A DNA stretch of 49,142 bases from DAOTTY01 sp964451095 (GCA_964451095.1 CAYVGI010000018.1:1-49142); one strand, 5' to 3'; counted from the first letter of the stretch, positions 24,138-32,134 are shown. A program made the numbers and translations. Notes: generated by a model not told the origin, from the letters alone.

Positions 24138-25412
24138 ATGACAACACTTGTACTGGGCGCAGGTATTGCTGGCATTGCGGCGGCGCGGGCACTTGCCGAT
24201 GCCGACCAACCCGTCACCGTGCTAGAAGCACGAGACCGCATTGGCGGGCGCGTGTACACCCGGCGGGATCTCGTCAGCGGGGTCCCCGTGGAGATGGGGG
24301 CAGAATATCTGCATGGTGAAGGTGTGCCACAGTGGGAGATTGTGAACAAGCTAGGGCTAAAGACGCTGCACTGGACAAAATTGGACGATTCGCTGGTGCG
24401 GCTGGAAGATGACCGCCTGCTGACGATGCGACAAGCACGCGAGACAGTGCCCACCTTTGACATTACACGCAGTTGGGATTTGCCAGACGTGCCCCCCCAC
24501 CCGGAAGACGAAGACCTACACCGCTATCTCTCCAAAATTCAGTTCACCAACGACCAATTGCAGTACACGCGCCGCAGCTTTGCCAACGCCACCGGGGAGA
24601 GCATTCACCACATCAGCGCAACTGCTGCACTGGAGGACATGCGCGATGATAGCGTTGGCACGCAGGACTGGCGGGTGCTCAACGGCTACGACACGGTTGT
24701 GCACTTCCTCGCACTAGGGATTGATGTGCGACTGAACACCGTCGTTGCTGCCGTTAAGTGGCACGACGGCGGCGTCACCGTCACCACGGCAGATGGCAAA
24801 ACGTTTGAGGCAGAACGTGCAATCATTGCGCTGCCCGTGGGGGTGCTAACGAGCGGCAGCATCCAGTTTGACCCACCGCTGCCAGGCGACAAGACGAACG
24901 CCCTGCGTGCCCTAGCGATGGGACCCGGCATGAAAATGGTCTACGTTTTTGACGAACCCATTCTGCCAGAGGGCATCACGGCGCTGTACAGCAAGCACAA
25001 CCCGCCCATGTGGTGGTCGCCCACGTTCGGGCAGCCCCATGCCAAGCAGCACGCCATTACCGCATTTGCCACCGGGGACTGGGCACGCGAGCTTTACCAG
25101 TTGGGCGAGCAGGGTATGATCAACAAGGGGCTGGCAACGCTGCGGGCAGAACTCGGCACGACCCTGCCCGACCCAGCACACGTCACAGTGCAGGACTGGA
25201 CAAACGACCCGTTTGCGGGTGGGGTTTACAGTGTGGTATCGGTTGGTGGGGCAAGCTGCCGTAACGTGCTGGCACAACCCAGCGGGCGGTCACTCTATTG
25301 GGCTGGGGAAGCAACCGCACCAAACCCATGGGCAGCGACGGTGCACGGCGCACTGCACTCCGGGCGCCGTGCAGCAAATGATGTGTTAGGAGCGCTGGAC
25401 ATTACCGTGTAG
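24138..25412 (+). CDS. FAD-dependent amine oxidase family protein
   Basis: A 424-residue flavoprotein of the monoamine/polyamine oxidase superfamily. The N-terminal dinucleotide fold is VLGAGIAGIAAARALADADQ, followed by VTVLEARDRIGGRVYT, which is highly typical of flavin amine oxidases. The substrate domain carries AIIALPVGVLTSGSIQFDPPLP, and the C-terminal FAD block is YWAGEATAPNPWAATVHGALHSG. Members oxidise amines, or related C-N bonds, with FAD. The position of the flavin-facing Lys cannot be judged by eye. The ATG at 24138, with TAAGGA seven bases upstream, fits; an upstream ATG would add 17 non-homologous residues. No signal peptide is present, so it is cytoplasmic. Confidence 0.9.
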   Translation: MTTLVLGAGIAGIAAARALADADQPVTVLEARDRIGGRVYTRRDLVSGVPVEMGAEYLHGEGVPQWEIVNKLGLKTLHWTKLDDSLVRLEDDRLLTMRQARETVPTFDITRSWDLPDVPPHPEDEDLHRYLSKIQFTNDQLQYTRRSFANATGESIHHISATAALEDMRDDSVGTQDWRVLNGYDTVVHFLALGIDVRLNTVVAAVKWHDGGVTVTTADGKTFEAERAIIALPVGVLTSGSIQFDPPLPGDKTNALRALAMGPGMKMVYVFDEPILPEGITALYSKHNPPMWWSPTFGQPHAKQHAITAFATGDWARELYQLGEQGMINKGLATLRAELGTTLPDPAHVTVQDWTNDPFAGGVYSVVSVGGASCRNVLAQPSGRSLYWAGEATAPNPWAATVHGALHSGRRAANDVLGALDITV

Positions 25413-25421
25413 CGGTCGTTC

Positions 25422-25760
25422 TCAGGCAGGTTTCGTGTCCTTGTTGGAACTTGAGGATTTTTCTGCGGTGGTAGCGGTTGTGTCGGCAGTGCTGGTGGTG
25501 TCTGTCTTGCTGCCGCTGTCTTTCGCGCTGTCCTTGCCGTTTGTGCTGCCGTTCCCGTTGCCGTTCCCGTTAAGGTTGGACTTTGCGCCCTTGCTGTCGT
25601 TGACGTAAAAGCCAGAGCCTCTGAAGACAATCCCGGCAGGCTGGATGACGCGCACGACCTTTTGCCCGGTCTCCGGGTCTACCGTCAGTGGGTCATCGCT
25701 GAACTGCTGGCGGATGTCGAACTCAGTCCCGTCCTCGCGGCGATAAGTGTAAATAGGCAT
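25422..25760 (-). CDS. FmdB-like protein lacking the zinc-ribbon cysteines
   Basis: A 112-residue protein whose first 53 residues match the FmdB/regulatory zinc-ribbon family along the whole domain: MPIYTYRREDGTEFDI, SDDPLT, GQKVVRVIQPAGIVFRGSGFYVND. The family's two zinc knuckles (CxxCG and CPxCG) are replaced: REDGTEF stands where C-x-x-C is expected and VDPETGQ where C-P-E-C-G is expected. There is no cysteine in the protein. The C-terminal half is a low-complexity Gly/Asn/Ser/Thr/Lys tail, as in other FmdB proteins, and includes two copies of the 12-base unit GCCGTTCCCGTT (25548-25571) encoding Asn-Gly pairs. SD: GAGGTGAG. Role unknown. Confidence 0.8.
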   Translation of the reverse strand: MPIYTYRREDGTEFDIRQQFSDDPLTVDPETGQKVVRVIQPAGIVFRGSGFYVNDSKGAKSNLNGNGNGNGSTNGKDSAKDSGSKTDTTSTADTTATTAEKSSSSNKDTKPA

Positions 25761-25906
25761 GGCGATCTCACCTCAATCACAGTTGATTTCGTAATTCGTA
25801 TATGGATGATGTGGTTGGTTGATGGTTTAACCACCAACAAGCATAACAGCACTACATGCTGTGGTATATCAATGTTTCGTTAGACTTCCACGCACAAAAA
25901 TCGCAG

Positions 25907-26359
25907 CTACTGTTGACCGTTGGCAACCACCCGATAGGTCAGTTGGTAAAGCGCGTTGTTCTGGTCGAACACGGTCATCTGCATCCCGATGCGAGCACTG
26001 TCTACGGTGAGCACAAGCTCGCCGAGGAAGTCATCGTCCCCGCGCAACGCCTCGTGTTCGTCTGCTTCCCACAGTTCCAGGCGCGTTTCGCCTTGCAGGT
26101 CTGCGAACTCGAACTGCCCGGCGTTGTAATTTGGGGATTGTTCCCAGCCCTGCAAGGTGCGGAACTTACCCGTGCGGAAGTCGAACGCATTTGTCCACGC
26201 CTGCGCGTTCAGGCTGTCGTGCATCTTGCGCCCCAGCAGTTCCCATGTCCAAATCTTTTCGCCATTCAGCTTGATGTACGGTTCGTCGCCGTCAAGCTCC
26301 TGTCCTTCCAGGCACTCCAGCAGCACCAGGTTTAGGGTGTAGGTTGTGTTATCCGTCAT
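25907..26359 (-). CDS. C2-like domain protein
   Basis: A 150-residue soluble protein that appears to be a single small beta-sandwich. It opens with TLNLVLLECLEGQELDGDEPYIKLNGEKIW, an opening typical of short bacterial C2-like domains (short hydrophobic strand, acidic D-G-D-E-P/A-Y loop, short strand with NGxKxW), and ends with TRLELWEADEHEALRGDDDFLGELVL, an acidic loop like the calcium-binding loops of C2 domains. It may bind calcium or membranes, or be a protein-interaction module. It is divergent from the DUF4269 gene and 147 bases downstream of the FmdB-like gene's start. Assignment is by pattern and moderately sure. Confidence 0.6.
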   Translation of the reverse strand: MTDNTTYTLNLVLLECLEGQELDGDEPYIKLNGEKIWTWELLGRKMHDSLNAQAWTNAFDFRTGKFRTLQGWEQSPNYNAGQFEFADLQGETRLELWEADEHEALRGDDDFLGELVLTVDSARIGMQMTVFDQNNALYQLTYRVVANGQQ

Positions 26360-26410
26360 GTGGTGTGTGTTTGCTCACTGCTTTTCAGAAACCATCGCGC
26401 CATTTTAGCC

Positions 26411-26427
26411 CAAAACGCATCGTTTTG
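26411..26427. repeat. Short inverted repeat in the divergent region
   Basis: CAAAACG-CAT-CGTTTTG is a perfect 7-base inverted repeat with a three-base centre, between the divergent C2-like and DUF4269 genes. It is a possible operator. A TATAAT at 26489-26494 could serve the DUF4269 gene, but its -35 is weak. Confidence 0.35.
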
Positions 26428-26547
26428 CGTGGCAGCACATGCAAGAAAATACTAACCCAATCTCAACACGGTCAGCGCTAGATAACGCTATAATGTGAGT
26501 CGGTTAGAAAACTGGTACATCGCAGGAGGCTTTGGAGACGAACCACT

Positions 26548-27576
26548 ATGAATATTGCCGACATGATTGTCTACCTGCGCCAGCAATTCCTCACCCTGCG
26601 TGGGGAGAATAATCGGCAGGCGGTCGCCGAACTGCTTGCAACCTTCAAGATGCTTACCCGCGCTGCCTACGAAAACCAAGACACTGAACTCATTGCCATC
26701 CTGGTTGACCTGACCGACTGCACACGCGACCTGTACATGGGCAAACCGGTGAACGGGCGCTTGCCAACTGAGGAGCGCATCCGTGTGGCGGTGCTAAAGC
26801 AAGAACCTGCACTGGTATCATCGCTGGGCATTGTGGAGCCCCCCCTGAACCCCGACGAAGACACACAGCCCTTGCAACTGGGCACGCTGTTGCTAGAGCA
26901 GGACAGCCATACAAATGGAGACCACGCGGCGCCGCCAGCGACACCCCAACAGGACACCGAAGAAGACAACGAGGTATTGCAGCGGCTGGCACAAGTTGCC
27001 AAGCGGGACTGGCACAATCACACATGCATCCGCGATGGCAGCGCACAACAAATGCGTGCCTACAGCACCGTCTACGATGAGCTAGCCGTGTTCGCCCGGC
27101 TGAAAGATCATCAGCCGATGTGGGCAGGCACCTTCCCAATTGACCTCGACCTACCGGGCAGCGACATTGACATCATCTTTCACCCGCCGGGACTGCGCAG
27201 CTTCCTCAACGATGTGCGCAAGCTGTATGGCGACCAGAAAGAGTTCCACATCGTGTGGACGGCGCTGAAAGAAACCCCCACCGTGATCGCAAGCTTCCGC
27301 TGCCAGGGCTTTAGGGTCGAACTGTTTGCCCAGCCCACCCCCGTGGAAGAACAGCACGCCTACATTCACATGGTGGTGGAGGCACGCTTGCTGGCAATCG
27401 GCGGCGAACAAGCACGCACCATCATACGAGACCTGAAGGCAGGCGGGTTGAAGACCGAACCCGCCTTCGCAGCGTGCTTCCAGCTAAAGGGGGAAGACCC
27501 CTACCAGGAACTGTTAGAGCTGGCAAAGCTCGACGACAAGACGCTCGTGCGCCAGGCGAACGCCCATAAGAGCTAA
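26548..27576 (+). CDS. DUF4269 nucleotidyltransferase-fold protein with an extra N-terminal domain
   Basis: A 342-residue protein. The C-terminal 200 residues (about 140-340) match DUF4269: a helix with RAYSTVYDELAVFARLKDH, then WAGTFPIDLDLPGSDIDIIF, whose G-S-D-I-D is the active-site strand of the minimal nucleotidyltransferase fold, then VELFAQPTPVEEQHAYIHMVVEARLL and GLKTEPAFAACFQLKGEDPYQEL. The first 90 residues (LRQQFLTLRGENNRQAVAELLATFKML onward) are helical and unlike DUF4269, and an acidic linker joins the two. A second catalytic Asp is not clear to me. Related proteins are of unknown activity. SD: GGAG in the leader. The stop overlaps the stop of the convergent PIN/TRAM gene (CTAA). 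Confidence 0.8.
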   Translation: MNIADMIVYLRQQFLTLRGENNRQAVAELLATFKMLTRAAYENQDTELIAILVDLTDCTRDLYMGKPVNGRLPTEERIRVAVLKQEPALVSSLGIVEPPLNPDEDTQPLQLGTLLLEQDSHTNGDHAAPPATPQQDTEEDNEVLQRLAQVAKRDWHNHTCIRDGSAQQMRAYSTVYDELAVFARLKDHQPMWAGTFPIDLDLPGSDIDIIFHPPGLRSFLNDVRKLYGDQKEFHIVWTALKETPTVIASFRCQGFRVELFAQPTPVEEQHAYIHMVVEARLLAIGGEQARTIIRDLKAGGLKTEPAFAACFQLKGEDPYQELLELAKLDDKTLVRQANAHKS

Positions 27577-28619
27577 CGTCGGCTGTTCGTCGGCTTCGCA
27601 AAGATCATGCGCCCGGCGGGGCGGTTGATAAGTTTGGTGACCTCAACCTTGATGGTGCGGTCCATGTAGTGGTCGCCATTTTCCACAACCACCATTGTGC
27701 CGTCTTCCAGGTAGCCCACACCCTGGTGGTCTTCGCGCCCCTCTTGGATGACGTGCACGGCAAATTCCTCGCCGGGGATGTAGATGGCACGCACTGCGTT
27801 GGAAAGCTCGTTGATGTTCAGCACGACCACACCCTGTGCCTCTGCAACCTGATTCAGGTTAAAGTCGTTGGTAATCACGGCGCTGTCTCGCTGCACGGCA
27901 AGCGCAACCAGCTTGTCATCCACCGCTTCGATGTCCGATACATCATCGTCAATGATTTCGATTTCAATCGTGGGGTCACGTTGCAGTTCGTTGAGCTTTG
28001 CCAGCCCACGGCGTCCACGGTTGCGCCGCAGCGCATCGGACGAGTCCGCGACCTGGTGCAGTTCCGACAGCACAAAGCGGGGGAGCACCAGCGTGCCGCC
28101 CAAAAAACCAGACTGCGCGATTTCCACAATGCGCCCGTCAATGAGCACGCTTGTGTCCAGCAGCAGTTCACGCCCGGCACCCGCGTTGTAGGGGCGATGA
28201 GACGTCGCGATAAACACATCCAGCACCTCGCGGGCGCGGTACCCAAAAATGGACAGACCGAGATACCCGAATACAACCGCAATCAGCGGGGGGATGAGCG
28301 TGCCGAACGGGTCGCCCAGCAGCGAGATGGGGTACGCCATCAGCAACGCCAAGATCAGCCCACTTGCCAAGCCAATGATAGCAATCAAGAGCACTTCAAC
28401 GGGCACTTCGCTGAGGGTGCGCCGGGCGAGGATGACAGGGCGCACGGTCAGGTAGGGCGTCATGATGAGACCCACCAGAATACCCACCAGTGCAAACACG
28501 AACCCGGTGACATCCGGCGGAAAACTGGCGAAAATATCCGAGTTTTGCACGCCAACACGGGCACCGACAATCATAAAGAAGAACATCCCGAAGATGCGCG
28601 AGATAAATTCAGCAGACAT
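27573..28619 (-). CDS. PIN/TRAM domain membrane protein
   Basis: A 348-residue protein of the YacL/PilT-N group. Residues 1-120 hold about four hydrophobic helices, then a PIN domain (LLLDTSVLIDGRIVEI, FVLSELHQVADSSDALRRNRGRRG, DDKLVALAVQRDSAVITNDFNLNQVA) with the conserved acidic residues of a metal-dependent RNase, and a C-terminal TRAM domain (GVGYLEDGTMVVVENG) that binds RNA. It probably cuts or binds RNA at the membrane; no toxin-antitoxin partner is adjacent. SD: AAGGAG seven bases upstream of the ATG. Confidence 0.93.
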   Translation of the reverse strand: MSAEFISRIFGMFFFMIVGARVGVQNSDIFASFPPDVTGFVFALVGILVGLIMTPYLTVRPVILARRTLSEVPVEVLLIAIIGLASGLILALLMAYPISLLGDPFGTLIPPLIAVVFGYLGLSIFGYRAREVLDVFIATSHRPYNAGAGRELLLDTSVLIDGRIVEIAQSGFLGGTLVLPRFVLSELHQVADSSDALRRNRGRRGLAKLNELQRDPTIEIEIIDDDVSDIEAVDDKLVALAVQRDSAVITNDFNLNQVAEAQGVVVLNINELSNAVRAIYIPGEEFAVHVIQEGREDHQGVGYLEDGTMVVVENGDHYMDRTIKVEVTKLINRPAGRMIFAKPTNSRR

Positions 28620-28740
28620 GTGAATACTCCTTGCCCTGTGCGATCAGTGTGGCTCCGTTATGAGGAGATGACCGAGCGGACGGCTGATGCAGCGGGGCGA
28701 TGAAAACATGAGATAGCAAAGGTAAAACATAACGCTACAG

Positions 28741-28769
28741 ATTATAAACTGCTGTTTAAGCTGTGCCTA
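28741..28769 (-). promoter_or_regulatory. Promoter-like sequence for the PIN/TRAM gene
   Basis: On the minus strand, TAGGCA (28764-28769), a 17-base spacer and a perfect TATAAT (28741-28746). The -35 is weak. The leader would be about 120 bases. Confidence 0.4.
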
Positions 28770-28804
28770 GCGCCTTTCACAGCAGCGTTGTGACGACACG
28801 CAAC

Positions 28805-29863
28805 CTAGCCGTCCAGCAGGTAGGCAGCGAGCAGTGCGGCGGTCTGGCGTAGTGCGTCTGTGTGGGTGCGCTCGTAGCCGTGGGAGGTATCGACCCCAGG
28901 ACCGACCAGCCCGACCCGCGCCGCACCGCCAGCACGCCAGTAGGCACTGCCATCCGACGAGTAATACGGGTAGATGTCCGTTTTCACATCAAGCTCTTGG
29001 GCGGCGGCAACCCGCAGCAAGCGATTGACAGTGTGGTTATGGTACGGACCGCTGCTGTCCTTTACGCACACAGTGCAGTGGTACTCATCGCTGTTCTGTC
29101 CTTCGCCAACAGCCGCCATATCCACGGCAACTACCTCGAACAAGTCATTTGACCAGTGTGCACCGCCGTGCCCTACCTCCTCATAGTTGCTTATGAGAAT
29201 AGACGTATTTTGGGTGGGTGGGGTTCCGGCTTTCGCCAAAGCTGCCAGCGCCCCGTAGATGCACGCCACACCCGCTTTGTCGTCCAAAAAGCGGCTGCGA
29301 ACAAACCCAGCGGTGGTCTCTGTGCGGGTGTCCAGGAACACATAGTCGCCCACCCGAACACCGAGCGTTTGCGTTTCTGCCGCGCTTGTGGTAGCCGCAT
29401 CCAGGCGGATTTCCAGCGTGTCTTCGTTGCGCTCCATCTTGCGCAAGCTGCGGTTCACATGTACAGACCCATTTACGGGCACAACAGAGCCGCGTATGTC
29501 CCCGTTGCCGCGTGTGTGCACCGTCACCCCCTCCATCTCAACACCACTCCACACGATGCCGCCCAAATTGGTGACTTTGAGCCGTCCACTGCTTTTGATT
29601 TGCGTTACCATCAGACCCAGTGTGTCGAGATGCGCAGTTAATCCAACGGGACTGTTGGCATTTTGCCCGGGGACGTCAATGAGCAACGCCCCCTTGTGCG
29701 TGCGCCTCGTCACCACGCCCGGAAAAGGCGCAAGCACATCTCTGAACGCCTGTTCCGCATAGGCGATGGCATCATCGGTAAATCCGGTTGGGCTGTGGAT
29801 ATGAAGCAGATTAATGAGGAAGTCTTGCATTGTCTGTATGTCGATCACGCTGTTGTCGGGCAT
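28805..29863 (-). CDS. M42 family metallopeptidase
   Basis: A 352-residue cytoplasmic aminopeptidase of the M42 (glutamyl aminopeptidase/YsdC-like) family, which uses two metal ions. The ligands are visible in their blocks: LTAHLDTLG (His), FLDDKAGVA (Asp), ISNYEEVGHGG (Glu-Glu), a VVAVDMAA Asp, and a C-terminal SHGYERTH His. Members trim peptides from the N-terminus and often form large tetrahedral complexes. The start has AAGGAG about eleven bases upstream. It faces the long AT-rich region upstream of the BTAD regulator. Confidence 0.93.
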   Translation of the reverse strand: MPDNSVIDIQTMQDFLINLLHIHSPTGFTDDAIAYAEQAFRDVLAPFPGVVTRRTHKGALLIDVPGQNANSPVGLTAHLDTLGLMVTQIKSSGRLKVTNLGGIVWSGVEMEGVTVHTRGNGDIRGSVVPVNGSVHVNRSLRKMERNEDTLEIRLDAATTSAAETQTLGVRVGDYVFLDTRTETTAGFVRSRFLDDKAGVACIYGALAALAKAGTPPTQNTSILISNYEEVGHGGAHWSNDLFEVVAVDMAAVGEGQNSDEYHCTVCVKDSSGPYHNHTVNRLLRVAAAQELDVKTDIYPYYSSDGSAYWRAGGAARVGLVGPGVDTSHGYERTHTDALRQTAALLAAYLLDG

Positions 29864-30148
29864 TGGTTGGGATTACTCCTTAATTCAATTCATTAATTAG
29901 ATAGCTATGGTGGTATTGCGTCATCAACGCACCCTTGCGACCTACCCCCCGATTGTAACCACGCAGCCTACACCTGCCCCTAAATTGCCCAGTTTACGCA
30001 TTTGGTTCAAAAAAGATTAGATAGAGGATTGTCAAAAGTTTGTCCGTTGTATGACACCCTACCGCAAAATAGACGCATTTTTCAGCTATCCCACCTGAAA
30101 GACATTACTTAATTGCCTTAAATAAGCGTTTGTGGTAAAACCTTACAC

Positions 30149-30158
30149 AACCTAGGTA
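30149..30158 (+). repeat. CCTAGG palindromic element, copy 1
   Basis: AACCTAGGTA. Its exact reverse complement, TACCTAGGTT, recurs at 30277-30286, 128 bases away. Both have the rare CCTAGG core. They flank the promoter at 30231-30259 and may bind one dimeric regulator. Confidence 0.45.
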
Positions 30159-30230
30159 TTTGTAGGATGAATGCCGCCACATCGTCAATGACCACTAGAC
30201 ATACTGTAGAAGGCATCCAGATTACAGGCA

Positions 30231-30259
30231 TTGACAATTTCGCATATTGGTTCTACCCT
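30231..30259 (+). promoter_or_regulatory. Promoter of the BTAD regulator gene
   Basis: A perfect TTGACA (30231-30236), a 17-base spacer and TACCCT (30254-30259). The -35 is consensus and the -10 is weak, as in an activated promoter. The second CCTAGG element begins 17 bases downstream of the -10. Confidence 0.45.
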
Positions 30260-30276
30260 CGTTAACATATTTTCAC

Positions 30277-30286
30277 TACCTAGGTT
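30277..30286 (-). repeat. CCTAGG palindromic element, copy 2
   Basis: TACCTAGGTT, the reverse complement of copy 1 at 30149-30158, just downstream of the probable start site of the regulator gene, a typical position for a repressor or autoregulator site. Confidence 0.45.
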
Positions 30287-30359
30287 ACAGATGCCCAGTT
30301 TCGGGCTTGCTTCGATAGCTGGTGTCTTTATCTTTTAAGAGGGAAGGGAGTTTAACAGC

Positions 30360-31667
30360 ATGGAAGCGCAGTCGATTACAGGTCTGCCAAAGCGTGATTT
30401 TCACGAGAAGGTGAAGGGGGCAAAGCTGCTCCTCTTGTATCCATGGACGACATATAAGAATGTGTTCTTATCATATGTCGTTGACGATAAAGAAAAGTCA
30501 CTCCTATATTATAGAATAGAAGATGAGGTCGAATTACAGGCGTGCCTGCGTCAAATTCAGGCGACGCTTAGTGAATCGGCAGATGGCTTCGGCAAGGAAC
30601 TGGGGGGCGTGCTGGACGAAAGCGACCCGGTAGCGTGGGGGCGTGCCTTGGCGGAAGACCTGAAACAGCATGTACAAAAACTAGACCAGAATATTTGGTT
30701 CTTCATGGATGAAGTTGACCGACTGCCACACGACGACACCCTGAATGCTTTCATCACGGCACTGATGGAAGACCTGCCAGAACGGGCGCAGTTTGTTGTG
30801 TCCTCCCGGCTGCTGAAGTACCAGCCGTGGTATGGGTTGGTATCCGCAGGGGATGCGGTAGTGCTGGGCACCGAGTACCGCATGAACAATGTGATGTACA
30901 CCGTCGTGGATGACCCCAAGCCAGCGCTGGAGGTTTATGCACTGGGGCGCGGTTACGCACTGGTAAATGGGCAGGAGATTACGAATTGGGACGGGGCGCT
31001 CCCGCGTAATTTGTTCTTCTACTTTGTTGATAACCCGCTTGTTACACGCGATCAAATCTTCGAGGTGTTTTGGCCCAAGCTGACTACCAAAGAGGCAACG
31101 AACGTCTTTCATGTGACCAAGCGTAAGATCAGCGAGCGCATCACAATGAAAGTGTCTGAGCCGGGCAACTACGAGCTTACCCAATATGGCAGTGGCTTCT
31201 ACACACCCAGCGACAAGGTCATCCGCTACTACGACGTGCACGAGTTCGAAGAAGCCGTCAACAACTCCATGACGACAGTGGACGAGGACAAAGAGGAAGA
31301 GTTGCTGCGCCGCGCCATTGAACTGTACAAGGGACCGTTCCTGCAAGACGGCACAATGGAGTGGATGGTACAGCGCCGCGACGAGATCCGCCAGTTGTAC
31401 GCCCAGGCGCTCATTGGCATGGGACGGCTGCGCAACTATGCAGAAGACCACATGGGTGCGCTTGGCTTCTTCGTGCGCTCCTTGAAGGAGACACCCGAGC
31501 GCGAGGACATCCACCGCGAGGTTATGTCAATCTACTTGAAGCAGGGCATGATTGATGACGCGAAGATGCAGTATCGCATCCTGGAACAAACGCTGGACGA
31601 CTCGCTGGGGATCGGCCCCTCGCGGGAAAGCCGTAATCTTTATGATATGGTTCTCGCTCAGGAATAA
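30360..31667 (+). CDS. BTAD-domain transcriptional regulator with a degenerate STAND ATPase remnant
   Basis: A 435-residue regulator in three parts. Residues 190-285 form an OmpR-like winged helix (VYALGRGYALVNGQEI, VTRDQIFEVFWPKLTTKEATNVFHVTKRKISE), and residues 290-435 form a BTAD helical repeat domain (LYKGPFLQD, AQALIGMGRLRNYAEDHMGAL, REDIHREVMSIYLKQG). Together these are the DNA-binding and transactivation unit of SARP/AfsR-type regulators. Residues 20-160 look like a MalT-type STAND ATPase in collapsed form: a Walker B-like IWFFMDEVDRLP and sensor-like AQFVVSSR are kept, but the P-loop place reads LYPWTTYKNVF, with the Lys (K33) but none of the glycines. ATP hydrolysis is therefore unlikely. 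A gap of 17 bases precedes the next gene. Confidence 0.85.
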   Translation: MEAQSITGLPKRDFHEKVKGAKLLLLYPWTTYKNVFLSYVVDDKEKSLLYYRIEDEVELQACLRQIQATLSESADGFGKELGGVLDESDPVAWGRALAEDLKQHVQKLDQNIWFFMDEVDRLPHDDTLNAFITALMEDLPERAQFVVSSRLLKYQPWYGLVSAGDAVVLGTEYRMNNVMYTVVDDPKPALEVYALGRGYALVNGQEITNWDGALPRNLFFYFVDNPLVTRDQIFEVFWPKLTTKEATNVFHVTKRKISERITMKVSEPGNYELTQYGSGFYTPSDKVIRYYDVHEFEEAVNNSMTTVDEDKEEELLRRAIELYKGPFLQDGTMEWMVQRRDEIRQLYAQALIGMGRLRNYAEDHMGALGFFVRSLKETPEREDIHREVMSIYLKQGMIDDAKMQYRILEQTLDDSLGIGPSRESRNLYDMVLAQE

Positions 31668-31684
31668 CACCCTGGGGATACCCG

Positions 31685-32134
31685 ATGCCTGAGGATACGA
31701 CCGAGGCAAGTAGCACGAGCAGTAGGCACAACGCTGGGCAGATGCCACCCGACCACATCGGCACGTTGGTGGCATCTGCTGTGGTTGGGCTGCTTAGCTG
31801 GTGGGGATTGTACCTGCTCACCACGCAGACCATCCCCCGGGTGGGGCAGCGCTGGGTGTTCTTTATGCTGCTGCAAATCGCAGTGACTGGCACAGCAGTA
31901 CCCATTATTCGGTTCCTCAATGTGCGTTTTACCCCGGTAGACCACCCGCTGCCCTCCAGCAATGTGATACTGCGGCAGGCAGTGTGGGTAGGATTGTTTA
32001 CCGTTACCTGCGCGTGGTTGCAAATCCCACGTGCGCTAACGTGGTCGATTGCGTTTTTCCTCGCGGCAGTATTCGCTATACTGGAGTCGTTCTTGCGCAT
32101 ACGAGAGCGCCAGGAAGATACCAGCGCCCAATAA
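31685..32134 (+). CDS. Four-helix membrane protein of unknown function
   Basis: I do not recognise the family. The 149-residue product has a polar N-terminal 23 residues, then four hydrophobic helices: IGTLVASAVVGLLSWWGLYLL, VFFMLLQIAVTGTAVPIIRFL, ILRQAVWVGLFTVTCAWLQI and LTWSIAFFLAAVFAILESFL. It ends with a charged tail. It follows the BTAD regulator by 17 bases with a GGGG-type SD, so it is likely to be its co-transcribed partner or target. That link is inference from spacing. Confidence 0.7.
   Translation: MPEDTTEASSTSSRHNAGQMPPDHIGTLVASAVVGLLSWWGLYLLTTQTIPRVGQRWVFFMLLQIAVTGTAVPIIRFLNVRFTPVDHPLPSSNVILRQAVWVGLFTVTCAWLQIPRALTWSIAFFLAAVFAILESFLRIRERQEDTSAQ

Larger units (their letters stand above)
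29864..30359. promoter_or_regulatory. AT-rich non-coding region between the M42 and BTAD genes
   Basis: A 496-base gap, the longest in the window, visibly AT-rich compared with the rest and with no plausible gene. It contains the promoter-like sequence at 30231-30259 and two copies of a palindrome on opposite strands at 30149-30158 and 30277-30286. It ends with the SD GGGAG before the BTAD regulator start at 30360. It may also hold the promoter of the divergent M42 gene. Confidence 0.6.

Noticed and set aside
25548..25571. Two copies of a 12-base unit as a possible CRISPR or VNTR
   Set aside because: The copies are directly adjacent and lie in frame within the low-complexity Asn-Gly tail of the FmdB-like protein; no spacers exist.
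27669..28703. 344-codon open frame antisense to the PIN/TRAM gene
   Set aside because: His-, Gln- and Arg-rich composition with no domain; the PIN/TRAM motifs on the other strand are clear.
29864..30359. Possible small RNA or insertion remnant in the AT-rich gap
   Set aside because: No terminal repeats, transposase fragment, strong hairpin or U-tract could be seen; only the promoter and the CCTAGG pair are supported.
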